DNA of 64,000 nt from positions 62,001 through 126,000 of the forward strand of contig CAZLKT010000001.1 of NCBI GenBank assembly GCA_964560205.1, given 5' to 3'. Numbering within the stretch: the stretch's first letter is position 1; every line of letters starts with the position of its first letter. The notes beneath the pieces are model-generated. The model had not been told where the DNA came from. It saw only the letters and a list, made by a program, of their open reading frames with translations, and did not search any database. A program made the translations under genes and the position numbers. Positions 25,794 through 33,777 of the stretch are shown piece by piece. Origin of the DNA: CAZLKT01 sp964560205 (GTDB lineage: Bacteria > Pseudomonadota > Alphaproteobacteria > Holosporales > Holosporaceae).

Positions 25794-27347
25794 ATGTCAC
25801 AAGAAAAGAAACCGAAGTTAGGGGCCATACGTAATAAAATTTGGCCCATATATTCAGAAGAAATAAAAGTTTTTCTTCCTATGATTATCATTATGTTTTG
25901 GATTTTGTTTAATTACACCCTTGTGCGAAATGTGAAGGATTCTCTCATTGTTACAGCACAGCATGCTGGTGGAAGTGTTTTGCCTTTTTTGAAAATCATG
26001 TGGGTGACTCCCCTTTCCGTGGTATTCGTCTTATTGTATGCAAAGCTGAGCAACATTCTTTCTCCGAAAAAGTTATATTATTCGAGTTTGCTTCCCTTTG
26101 TTATTTTTTTCGGGATATTTGGTGTGTTTCTCTATCCCTATAGCTCCGTATTCCATGCAAGCCCTGATACGGTATTGGCCTGGAAGGAGTGGTTTTCACA
26201 AAGCACATTTTTGGCTGGGTTTCGTGACTTTGTTCCCACCATTGGGTATTGGAGTTTTTCCATGTTCTATGTTATGGCGGAGTTGTGGGGGAACGTGTGC
26301 ATAACGGTGAACTTTTGGCAGATTGCAAACCATATTGTCTCCACAGAGCAGGCCAAGAGATTTTATCCCATGTTTGGTTTTTGGGCGAATTTAGGGCTTA
26401 TTTGTTCTGGTCTTTTAACCACACATAGCGAGAAGCTCTTTAAACCAGAAATTTTGCCATCAGGAGTGAAGGATTTTTCCCAGCAGATTTTGCTTTATAC
26501 CTTCTTTTTTGTGCTGGGGGGTGTGATGATTGCCGCATGTTATTGGTGGATGAGTCACAAAGGCCTTACGGAACCTAAGAGTGCCGTTGGCCCAAAGAAA
26601 GAAAAGAAACCAAAGATGTCCATGGGAGAAAGCATGAGGTTTTTGCTGAAATCCCCATATCTGCTGCTCATTGGCGCCACTGTGATTTTCTATGGAGTGA
26701 CCATTAACATTGTGGAAGTTGTGATGAAGGAAAAAATTGGTGTGCTCTTTACAGATCCTGTGACAGGGTATCGTGATGCGTCTGCATACAGTGCATATAT
26801 TGGACAAATGTTCATGTGGACAGGTATTGCCACCATGTTCCTTATTCTTGTCTCAAAGAATCTTTTGCGCACCATGGGATGGCTTTTTTCTGCCAGTGCT
26901 ACACCCGTTGTTATTTTGGTGACGGGACTTGGGTTTTTTATGTTTACCTTAGCCGGAGACTCCATGGCAGGATTTTGTGCTCTTTTCGGAACCACGCCGC
27001 TTATGGTGGCAGTGCTTCTGGGAACAGTGCAGAACATTCTCAGCAAAGGCGTCAAGTATGCGCTTTTTGATCCGACCAAGGAAATGGCGTATATTCCCTT
27101 GGATCAGGAAAGTAAGGTTAAAGGAAAGGCGGCCATTGATGTTATTGCTGGTCGTGCAGGAAAGTCAGGTGGAAGTATTATCCAGGTGATTCTTCCCTTC
27201 TTTTTCAAGTCAAAAAATGCCATTGTGGCAAGCTTAGCTGGTATACTGGTGGTCTTGTGCTTTCTATGGGTCTGGGCAACGGGAAAGTTGAGCGTTTTAT
27301 ATGCGGAGAAGCTTAAAGAGAAGGAATTGGAAGATAAAATAAAGTAA
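25794..27347 (+). CDS. tlc: ATP/ADP translocase (nucleotide transport protein)
   Basis: Exchanges host ATP for bacterial ADP across the inner membrane; the family is confined mainly to plastids and obligate intracellular bacteria such as Rickettsiales, Holosporales relatives and chlamydiae. The start MSQEKKPKLG has GAGGA five bases upstream; an earlier in-frame ATG at 25734 lacks one. The 517-residue protein has about 11-12 membrane segments and typical family stretches (NYTLVRNVKDSLIVTA, ELWGNVCITVNFWQIANHI, FDPTKEMAYIPLD, GRAGKSGGSIIQ). It stands alone with its own terminator. This gene is the strongest evidence for an intracellular lifestyle. Confidence 0.97.
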   Translation: MSQEKKPKLGAIRNKIWPIYSEEIKVFLPMIIIMFWILFNYTLVRNVKDSLIVTAQHAGGSVLPFLKIMWVTPLSVVFVLLYAKLSNILSPKKLYYSSLLPFVIFFGIFGVFLYPYSSVFHASPDTVLAWKEWFSQSTFLAGFRDFVPTIGYWSFSMFYVMAELWGNVCITVNFWQIANHIVSTEQAKRFYPMFGFWANLGLICSGLLTTHSEKLFKPEILPSGVKDFSQQILLYTFFFVLGGVMIAACYWWMSHKGLTEPKSAVGPKKEKKPKMSMGESMRFLLKSPYLLLIGATVIFYGVTINIVEVVMKEKIGVLFTDPVTGYRDASAYSAYIGQMFMWTGIATMFLILVSKNLLRTMGWLFSASATPVVILVTGLGFFMFTLAGDSMAGFCALFGTTPLMVAVLLGTVQNILSKGVKYALFDPTKEMAYIPLDQESKVKGKAAIDVIAGRAGKSGGSIIQVILPFFFKSKNAIVASLAGILVVLCFLWVWATGKLSVLYAEKLKEKELEDKIK

Positions 27348-27397
27348 GAATGGCGACAACATGTGACAAAAAGCACAGAACGCTCTTTTGAAATCTC

Positions 27398-27430
27398 AGT
27401 CCTCCTTTATGAAAAAGGAGGACTTTTTTT
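27398..27430 (+). terminator. Rho-independent terminator of tlc
   Basis: AGTCCTCCTTT and AAAGGAGGACT form an 11-pair stem around a four-base loop, followed by a run of seven T. It lies about 50 bases after the tlc stop and its T-run touches the end of the convergent ybeX gene. Confidence 0.92.
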
Positions 27431-28256
27431 ATGATGATTTTTCTTCTGTAGGAGGGTGTACTGTCTTTGTAGGTTTTTGAAGGATGGTGATATGATGAAT
27501 CCTTCGAGGGTCCGCTTGGCGGATTTCAAAAATAAAGCCAGACTCGTGGGTGATGATCTCCCCATTGAGGGGGACTCGACCTAGTATACTACAGAGCCAT
27601 CCTCCAATGGTGTTGACCCGCTCAGCATCCTCCACAGAGAAAAAATGCTCCACCTCAAACTCCTGTTGAAACATGTCGAGATCCATGCGACCATTGATGA
27701 TGAGCAAAGGGTCTTCACTGATAATCATGGTGTCGTCGTCATCGTTGCCCCCCGCATCACCTATACACAGCATGCTCAAGGCATCGAAAAGGTGCTCACT
27801 GTTTACCATGCCTTCTACCCCCCCATATTCATCCACAATGAAAATACTGGAAACCTTAGGCGTTTTGTGAAACTGCACAATGGCTTCTTGTGTGGTCATG
27901 GAGGAGGGAGCAAAAAAGAGAGGGCTTATATGCCTATGCCATTTTTTTTCATGTACCTCGGATTTTTGTAGTGCCATCACTGTATGAACGTTTATAGTGC
28001 CAATGACATGATCCAATGTTTCCCTATAAACCGGAATCCAATGAAACCCTGTTCTCAAAAAGATCTGCACAACCTCTGAAAAGGTGACTTGACTTGAGAT
28101 AGCCACAATATCACTTCGGGGAATCATAATGTCTTCAAGTGTGGATGCAAGAAATTCCTCCAGTTCTTTGCATAAGGGGCTTTTTTCTAAAAGCTCATCT
28201 CTTTTTTTCTGTGAAGAGAAAATCTTTTTCCATACGCTTCGTAAGGCACTATACAT
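27429..28256 (-). CDS. ybeX: CBS-domain protein of the CorC/YbeX (HlyC/CorC) family
   Basis: A 275-residue cytosolic protein: N-terminal helix, two CBS domains (starting IMIPRSDIVAISSQVTFSEVV and the second around TTQEAIVQFHKTPKVSSIFIVDEYGGVEGMV, quoted in parts) and a CorC_HlyC C-terminal domain beginning near the acidic DDDDTMI region. Family members are linked to magnesium/cobalt efflux and ribosome-associated stress. It overlaps ybeY by eight bases. The phoH-like ybeZ gene, usually first in this operon, is missing here; a tRNA occupies that position. Confidence 0.9.
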   Translation of the reverse strand: MYSALRSVWKKIFSSQKKRDELLEKSPLCKELEEFLASTLEDIMIPRSDIVAISSQVTFSEVVQIFLRTGFHWIPVYRETLDHVIGTINVHTVMALQKSEVHEKKWHRHISPLFFAPSSMTTQEAIVQFHKTPKVSSIFIVDEYGGVEGMVNSEHLFDALSMLCIGDAGGNDDDDTMIISEDPLLIINGRMDLDMFQQEFEVEHFFSVEDAERVNTIGGWLCSILGRVPLNGEIITHESGFIFEIRQADPRRIHHITILQKPTKTVHPPTEEKSS

Positions 28257-28728
28257 CAGGTGTTCTCCTATAGGGGGTTTTGTAACCCAAATGACATAAG
28301 CATTGTGTTTCTATCTGCTCCATGTGCTCCGCCTCTTCATCCGTTATGTGATCGTATCCCAAAAGATGTAAAAATCCATGGGTAAGAAGGTGTGCGGTAT
28401 GATTTTCTAACGACACGTCTTGAGCCTTTGCCTCCCGTTCCGTTGTTTCCAGAGATAAAACGATGTCTCCTAGAAGAAGAGGGTGAATTTCAGAAAAATT
28501 ATCTAGAATTTTTGCATCATATAAAGGAAAAGACAACACATTTGTAGGGGTGTCTTTTTTTCTGTACTCTCGGTTAAGTGCTTGGATTTCCTCATCAGAG
28601 GAGAGAAAAAGGCTCACTTCGCATACTGCAAGCGAGACATGAGGGATGACGGCCAGTGCAGTGGAAAAAAGCCTGTCTAAAAAACCTTCGGAAAGAAAGG
28701 CATAGCTCTGCATAAGGTGTTGGTTCAT
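28249..28728 (-). CDS. ybeY: Endoribonuclease / rRNA maturation factor YbeY
   Basis: YbeY acts in 16S rRNA 3'-end maturation and ribosome quality control. The zinc motif HLLTHGFLHLLGYDH is present near the C-terminus, with the preceding NREYRKKDTPTNVLSFP and LGDIVLSLETTEREA blocks typical of the family. The frame is open back into the tRNA-Thr gene; I place the start at ATG 28728, which gives 159 residues and puts the conserved strand EVSLFLSSDEEI at the usual distance from the N-terminus. It overlaps ybeX by eight bases. Confidence 0.95.
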   Translation of the reverse strand: MNQHLMQSYAFLSEGFLDRLFSTALAVIPHVSLAVCEVSLFLSSDEEIQALNREYRKKDTPTNVLSFPLYDAKILDNFSEIHPLLLGDIVLSLETTEREAKAQDVSLENHTAHLLTHGFLHLLGYDHITDEEAEHMEQIETQCLCHLGYKTPYRRTPDV

Positions 28729-28824
28729 AAGATACTCACTGACAGTTTTTCTGATAATGATGTGAGAGGTGGAACCAGAGAAAGCGAAAAAACCCTCCTG
28801 CACGGTAAGATGCGTAAAAAAGTA

Positions 28825-28900
28825 TGGAGCCGAATGTCGGATTTGAACCAACGACCTACTGATTACAAATCAGTTGCTCTACCAACTGAGCTAATTCGGC
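28825..28900 (-). tRNA. tRNA-Thr (anticodon TGT)
   Basis: The reverse complement folds into a 73-nt cloverleaf: acceptor GCCGAAT/ATTCGGC, D-arm GCTC..GAGC, anticodon stem ACTGA/TCAGT with loop TTTGTAA giving TGT, T-loop TTCAAAT. The discriminator is T and the CCA end is encoded (complement of 28825-28827). It lies upstream of ybeY on the same strand. Together with tRNA-Thr(GGT) at 1223 it can cover ACN codons. Confidence 0.95.
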
Positions 28901-28954
28901 CAGATTGTTCATCCTAAAATATTTTTTTTTATATGGCAAGTTTCTTTTTTCCAT

Positions 28955-28992
28955 AAGGAGGTTTTCAAATGAGGTTTTTTTTGATAGGATGA
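28955..28992 (+). promoter_or_regulatory. Strong ribosome site and seven-codon minigene upstream of iscS
   Basis: AAGGAGG at 28955-28961 is a near-perfect ribosome site, seven bases from ATG 28969. That ATG opens the minigene MRFFLIG ending at TGA (28990-28992), in the same frame as iscS 34 bases further on. The iscS ATG itself has no visible ribosome site. A leader peptide that feeds reinitiation at iscS is one reading; a mutated older iscS start is another. Confidence 0.4.
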
Positions 28993-29025
28993 TTTCTGTG
29001 CTTCCCTCATGTTTTTTGGCTTTTT

Positions 29026-30267
29026 ATGAATATTGTGAAGGACAATGTGCCCCTTTATTTAGACTATCAGGCGACAACTCCTTGTGATGAGAGGGTTGTG
29101 GAGAAAATGATTCCGTATCTCACGGAGAAGTTTGGTAACCCTCACTCTCGTAACCATTTCTATGGATGGGAGGCGGAGAAAGCCGTGGAAGAGGCACGAG
29201 ATATTATTGCCCATGGGCTCGGATGTGATACTCGTGAGGTGATATTTACTTCGGGAGCAACGGAGGCCAACAATTTGGCCATTAAAGGTGTTGCCCTTTA
29301 TGCATTATTGGAGGAGCCTCATAAAAAGTTTCATTTTATCACGTCTGTGGTGGAGCATCCTTGTGTTTTGGAGTGTTTTCGTCTTTTGGAGCATGAAGGT
29401 CACAAAGTGACTTATGTGCCTGTAGACCATACGGGGCGTGTGAATCCTGAAGATATTCAAAGAGCTTTGACGCCGGAGACAAAGCTTGTATCCATTATGG
29501 CTGTGAGTAATGAAATTGGGGTGGTTCAGCCCATACGAGAGATTGGCAAGATATGCAGAGGCCATGGAGTTTTTTTTCATACAGATGCGGCACAAGCCTT
29601 TGGGAAAATTCCCCTCAATGTGGAGGATGATTACATTGATTTATTGAGCCTTTCATCCCATAAAATCTATGGACCAAAAGGGATAGGCGCCCTGTACTTG
29701 CGTCGGAGGAATCCTCGTGTGCGCATTCGTCCTCTTTTTAGTGGTGGTGGTCAAGAGAGGGGTATGCGCTCTGGAACCCTCGCTCCATTTTTATGTGTGG
29801 GTTTTGGAGAGGCAGCGCGTTTGAGTAAGGAGCTGTATGAGGAAGAAAGTGCTCGCCTGTTGTCCATGAGAAATCGTATGTGGAACAAAATTTCCTCTCA
29901 GCTTGACCGTGTGTATATGAATGGAGATATACAGCATCGTATTCCAGGAAATTTGAACATAAGTTTTGCTGGCGTGGAGGGAGAGGGTCTTATGATGGGG
30001 CTGAAGGATTTGGCTCTTTCGTCTGGGTCTGCGTGCACGTCTGCTTCTCTAGAACCCTCATATGTGTTGAGGGCCCTAGGGCTTTCCGATGACTTGGCCC
30101 ACACCTCCTTGCGTATAAGTTTGGGGCGCTTTACACAGGAGGCAGATGTGGAATACAGTGCATCTCGTGTTGTGGAGGCGGTGAATCATCTGAGGAGTAT
30201 GAGCCCATTGTGGGATATGTACCAGGAGGGTATTGACGTTTCTCAGGTTCAGTGGGTGGCACATTAA
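29026..30267 (+). CDS. iscS: Cysteine desulfurase IscS
   Basis: PLP enzyme that takes sulfur from cysteine for iron-sulfur clusters and tRNA thiolation. The 413-residue product shows PLYLDYQATTPCDERVV at the start, the FTSGATEANNLAIKG motif, the PLP lysine in SLSSHKIYGPKG, and the mobile catalytic Cys in SSGSACTSASLEPS. It heads iscS-iscU-iscA. The regulator iscR that usually comes first is absent; instead a strong ribosome site and a tiny ORF precede it. Confidence 0.97.
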   Translation: MNIVKDNVPLYLDYQATTPCDERVVEKMIPYLTEKFGNPHSRNHFYGWEAEKAVEEARDIIAHGLGCDTREVIFTSGATEANNLAIKGVALYALLEEPHKKFHFITSVVEHPCVLECFRLLEHEGHKVTYVPVDHTGRVNPEDIQRALTPETKLVSIMAVSNEIGVVQPIREIGKICRGHGVFFHTDAAQAFGKIPLNVEDDYIDLLSLSSHKIYGPKGIGALYLRRRNPRVRIRPLFSGGGQERGMRSGTLAPFLCVGFGEAARLSKELYEEESARLLSMRNRMWNKISSQLDRVYMNGDIQHRIPGNLNISFAGVEGEGLMMGLKDLALSSGSACTSASLEPSYVLRALGLSDDLAHTSLRISLGRFTQEADVEYSASRVVEAVNHLRSMSPLWDMYQEGIDVSQVQWVAH

Positions 30268-30291
30268 CATAATAAACAGGAGAGGTGACCT

Positions 30292-30699
30292 ATGAGTTAT
30301 GACAGAAAAATTATTGACCACTATGAGAATCCACGAAATGTTGGAAGTTTTGCTGCAGGGGAGACGCACGTAGGCACGGGGCTTGTGGGAGCGCCAGCGT
30401 GTGGAGATGTGATGAAGCTGCAGATCAAAGTTGTGGAAGGGCGTATCCATAGTGTATGTTTTAAAACCTTTGGCTGCGGTTCAGCCATTGCTTCAAGTTC
30501 TTATGTTACGGAAGTATTGAAGGGGATGACTTTGAACGAGGCTATGAAAGTGAGCAATGTGGATATCGCCCATGAGTTATCTCTTCCTCCTGTGAAAATG
30601 CATTGTTCTATGTTGGCAGAGGATGCTATTAAAGCGGCCGTTGAAGATTATCGTAGGCAGTATGGAAATCATGAACATCAGGCCCATGGCAAGGATTAG
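30292..30699 (+). CDS. iscU: Iron-sulfur cluster scaffold IscU
   Basis: Scaffold on which IscS-derived sulfur and iron are assembled. The 135 residues include the three ligand Cys in GAPACGD, KTFGCGSA and MHCSML, and the LPPVK chaperone-recognition motif just before the last Cys. That motif implies an HscA-type chaperone is retained elsewhere, although hscBA are not next to this operon. The gene follows iscS by 24 bases and its end overlaps the iscA start. Confidence 0.98.
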   Translation: MSYDRKIIDHYENPRNVGSFAAGETHVGTGLVGAPACGDVMKLQIKVVEGRIHSVCFKTFGCGSAIASSSYVTEVLKGMTLNEAMKVSNVDIAHELSLPPVKMHCSMLAEDAIKAAVEDYRRQYGNHEHQAHGKD

Positions 30700-31039
30700 G
30701 GAGAGAGCGCCCCTCATTCGCCTTACAGATGCGGCATGTGAGAGGTTGGAATATCTTATGCAAGGCCGTGTCCCGCGACCTCTGGGAGTGCGTATTTTGT
30801 TGAAAAGCCGTGGTTGTGCGGCATTTCGTTATGACATGGAGTACGTGGAAGACATTATTCCTGGGGATGAACGGGTTGAGGTTTCTTCCACCATGAGTGT
30901 TTTTTTACAGCCTAAAACCATTGTTTTTTTGGCAGGCACAGAAATGGACTATGAAGAAAGCCCCACGGACTCCAGCTTTGTTTTTCGGAACCCCCATGAA
31001 AAAGGACGATGCGGGTGTGGTGAGTCCTTTCATGTATAG
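30686..31039 (+). CDS. iscA: A-type iron-sulfur carrier protein (IscA-like)
   Basis: Carrier that accepts clusters or iron from IscU and passes them to apoproteins. The HesB/IscA fold is recognisable from IRLTDAACERLEYLM and the three Cys: one in KSRGCAAFRY and the pair CGCGESF at the C-terminus. The central motif is GCAAF rather than the usual GCSGF. I start at MARIRERAPLIRLT (117 residues), which overlaps iscU by 14 bases; ATGs at 30662 and 30671 are alternatives. Confidence 0.92.
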   Translation: MARIRERAPLIRLTDAACERLEYLMQGRVPRPLGVRILLKSRGCAAFRYDMEYVEDIIPGDERVEVSSTMSVFLQPKTIVFLAGTEMDYEESPTDSSFVFRNPHEKGRCGCGESFHV

Positions 31040-31091
31040 CCAAAGTCGCAAAAATTCTGTCTTGTTTCCGTAAAAAAGTGGGAGGAAACCT

Positions 31092-31817
31092 ATGATAAAG
31101 GTTGGAATTCTCGGGTGTTCTGGACGCATGGGGGAAAGTATTGCGTTGTGTGCTCAGGAAGAGGAGTGTGTAGTGGTGGCTGGCAGCGTCTCCCCCTCCT
31201 CTGAAAAAAAGACATATGAGTATCCAGTGAGCACAGATGCAGCCATGGTTTTTGAAAAAGCCCACGTCGTTTTAGATTTCTCTCATTTTTCTGCTGCCCC
31301 TTATCACATGCGTCTTGCAGAGGAGACGAAAAAACCGCTTCTTATTGGAACCACAGGTCATTATGGAGGTTTGCCATGGAGTCAAGAACCATTGCATACA
31401 CCTGCATGTCCCATAATGTATGCGCAAAATACTTCCATGGGGATTCAGCTTCTCATAAGATCGGTGGTGCTGTTTTGTAGGATGTGTTCTGATATCAGAT
31501 CCTATGACATTTCCATTGTGGAAACCCATCATCAGGGCAAGAAAGATGCACCTTCTGGTACAGCACTTTTTCTTCAAGATGTTCTCTCGTCAGAGTTACA
31601 GTGTCCTCCTGTTTCCATTTCTTCCGTGCGAAGGGGTAATGTCCCTGGGAAGCATGAGATTATTATCAGTAATATGGAAGAAAGTTTTGTCTTTTCCCAT
31701 GAAGCAATCTCCCGCAATCTTTTTGCTCGTGGGGCTCTGAGATGTGCAAAATGGTTGCTGCAGCAAAAACCAGGATTGTATACGCTTCATACGTGGATGC
31801 GCCACATGATGGCATAA
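31092..31817 (+). CDS. dapB: 4-hydroxy-tetrahydrodipicolinate reductase
   Basis: NAD(P)H-dependent step of the diaminopimelate pathway, which supplies peptidoglycan and lysine. The N-terminal dinucleotide motif is VGILGCSGRMG, and the catalytic signature ETHHQGKKDAPSGTAL is intact. At 241 residues it is slightly shorter than the enterobacterial enzyme. Its presence shows that diaminopimelate is made by the bacterium itself. It lies between iscA and mutY on the same strand with short gaps. Confidence 0.96.
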   Translation: MIKVGILGCSGRMGESIALCAQEEECVVVAGSVSPSSEKKTYEYPVSTDAAMVFEKAHVVLDFSHFSAAPYHMRLAEETKKPLLIGTTGHYGGLPWSQEPLHTPACPIMYAQNTSMGIQLLIRSVVLFCRMCSDIRSYDISIVETHHQGKKDAPSGTALFLQDVLSSELQCPPVSISSVRRGNVPGKHEIIISNMEESFVFSHEAISRNLFARGALRCAKWLLQQKPGLYTLHTWMRHMMA

Positions 31818-31836
31818 GAATGGTGTCAAAAAATCC

Positions 31837-32910
31837 ATGAAGAATTTCTTTGCCCACCAGGTGTTGGAGTGGTACTATCAGCAGGGACGAGAGCTTCCGT
31901 GGCGGCAAAAAGGCTTGCAAAATCCTTATTACATTTGGGTCAGTGAAATTATGCTTCAACAAACGAGTGTCGCCAAAGTAATACCATTTTTTCAGAAGTT
32001 TATAGAGGCTTTTCCAACCATTACCCATGTGGCGGAGGCTTCGGAGGATGATATTCTTTTTTTGTGGCAAGGACTTGGGTACTATGGGCGAGCTCGCAAT
32101 TTTCATAAGGCCGCACGTTTACTTGTAGAATGCTCCTCCAAAAATGGTGTTATTATTTTTCCCAAAAAAGAAGAGGAGTGGAGGCTTTTACCTGGGGTTG
32201 GTCCCTATACAGCGGCAGCCCTTGCAGCCATCATTTCTGACCACTCCACCATTCCTCTTGATGTGAATGTCGTACGTGTATTCCAGAGATATTTGCATTG
32301 GCCAGAGTTTTCTCCTCAAGCAGCACAGAAATTCTTTTTGACCCCAGAAGGCAAGAAATTTTTTGCAAAAAAGAGTCATGGAGACTATGTTCAAGCCCTC
32401 ATGGAATTAGGGCAGGTGATTTGCGTGAAGAAACGCGTGACACAGACCAGAGGTAAATCACCCACATTACAACAACCTTTGTGTGATCTGTGTCCTGTAT
32501 CCTCCACGTGTGCAAGTCGAAAAATAGGACGTGTTCCTGTTGACCTTAAGCCACTGGGCCCAAAGCCTCATCGATATGGTCATACTTTTTTGTTTAGAGA
32601 GGGCACAAAGATTATGGTGTGGAAAAATACACAGCATGCCCTGTTAAAGGGGCTTTTTGGTTTTCCCGTGACGTCATTTTTTACGGGGCACTGTCCGGAC
32701 ATCCCTCTTCATGAGACCATCACGCGGCTTGGCACCGTGCATCACAGCTTTACTCATTTCCATGTGGAGCTTTTTGTATGGCAAGGCCTATGGGAAGTAT
32801 TTCCTTATAAGGCGTATTTAACAAAGGGAGAGTTTGTTTGGGTGCCCTTGGAGGACCTAGAACACATGGCTTTTTCCACCTTAATGAGAAAAGTACAAGC
32901 CCATCTCTGA
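31837..32910 (+). CDS. mutY: A/G-specific adenine glycosylase MutY
   Basis: Removes adenine mispaired with 8-oxoguanine. The HhH-GPD core is clear: ELPWRQKG, SEIMLQQTSVAKV with the catalytic Glu, LLPGVGPYTAAALAA and the catalytic Asp in LDVNVVRVF. A NUDIX-like C-terminal domain follows (from about residue 235), for 8-oxoguanine recognition. The iron-sulfur loop is unusual: the first two Cys are separated by 19 residues (ICVKKRV...QPLCDLC), whereas the usual spacing is six; the following C-x2-C-x5-C is normal. It converges with mreC with nine bases between. Confidence 0.95.
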   Translation: MKNFFAHQVLEWYYQQGRELPWRQKGLQNPYYIWVSEIMLQQTSVAKVIPFFQKFIEAFPTITHVAEASEDDILFLWQGLGYYGRARNFHKAARLLVECSSKNGVIIFPKKEEEWRLLPGVGPYTAAALAAIISDHSTIPLDVNVVRVFQRYLHWPEFSPQAAQKFFLTPEGKKFFAKKSHGDYVQALMELGQVICVKKRVTQTRGKSPTLQQPLCDLCPVSSTCASRKIGRVPVDLKPLGPKPHRYGHTFLFREGTKIMVWKNTQHALLKGLFGFPVTSFFTGHCPDIPLHETITRLGTVHHSFTHFHVELFVWQGLWEVFPYKAYLTKGEFVWVPLEDLEHMAFSTLMRKVQAHL

Positions 32911-32919
32911 GGGAATGGC

Positions 32920-33777
32920 TTAAGAGGAGGTGGGCAGTTTTAAGTGCTTATTCGTAGGCTCGTTAATGAGGGGATGCAAAGAAGGGGACTGTAACATTTT
33001 TGTGATATCGGTTTCACCAATGGGTGAAAGCACCACATACACATATTCCAAGGATGCTTTTTTCATAAAAGGCAGAACAGTTTTGTCTTTTTCAGACCAT
33101 ATGCCAAGGGGTATATATGGTGGGCAAAGTTCCCCATATTCTGATGTCACAAGAGTTTCACCCTGGATAAGAGGTTGTGGAGATTCTTTATGCAGGAAAA
33201 GCGTCTTCTCATTTTTTCCATGAATGATGCCGTTGATGTTACTTTGCTTGCCCTTGACTGGAAGGCGAAAGGTCTCATGGGACACAAAAATCATGCGAGA
33301 AAAATCTTTTCCTACAGATTCTATGCGACCCATGACATATCCATTGGGGTGTATAACCACTTGTCCTTTTTGTACTTTATCCTTCATGCCTCCTCGAAGG
33401 AGCGCTTTGTGATGAAGGGGGTCCACCGCAATGACAGAGCATGTCACAAAGGCATAAGAAAAATCGGTGACAAAAGGTGAGAGTGTTGCCCTTCTCTCTA
33501 AAGTTTCTTTTTGTGACTGAAGAACAAGAAGGTTGTGACGCAACTCATGGCATGTGCGTTTCAGAAGAACATTTTCAGTGGAGAGACTCTGGCGACTTTT
33601 CCAATAATGAACAAAGGTGGTGTGAGCTTTTTGCACACCACTTAAAAGTGAGAGAAGTGTGTTGGAAAAAAAAGTGGGTCGTAGAATAACAACAGAAAGC
33701 ACGCATATACCAAGTACAACCAAGATCCAGGAGTTTTTCTTGCGAAAGGGTGGGGTTTTTATGTGTCTAAGCAGCAA
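32920..33777 (-). CDS. mreC: Rod shape-determining protein MreC
   Basis: Bitopic inner-membrane protein that links MreB to periplasmic cell-wall synthesis. One N-terminal membrane helix (about residues 17-36) is followed by a coiled-coil stretch and the beta-rich MreC domain (VIAVDPLHHKALLRGG, KGQVVIHPNGYVMGRIESVG). The 285-residue length is normal. It overlaps the mreB stop by 11 bases, so the two are translationally coupled; mreD, pbp2 and rodA do not follow here. Confidence 0.93.
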   Translation of the reverse strand: MLLRHIKTPPFRKKNSWILVVLGICVLSVVILRPTFFSNTLLSLLSGVQKAHTTFVHYWKSRQSLSTENVLLKRTCHELRHNLLVLQSQKETLERRATLSPFVTDFSYAFVTCSVIAVDPLHHKALLRGGMKDKVQKGQVVIHPNGYVMGRIESVGKDFSRMIFVSHETFRLPVKGKQSNINGIIHGKNEKTLFLHKESPQPLIQGETLVTSEYGELCPPYIPLGIWSEKDKTVLPFMKKASLEYVYVVLSPIGETDITKMLQSPSLHPLINEPTNKHLKLPTSS

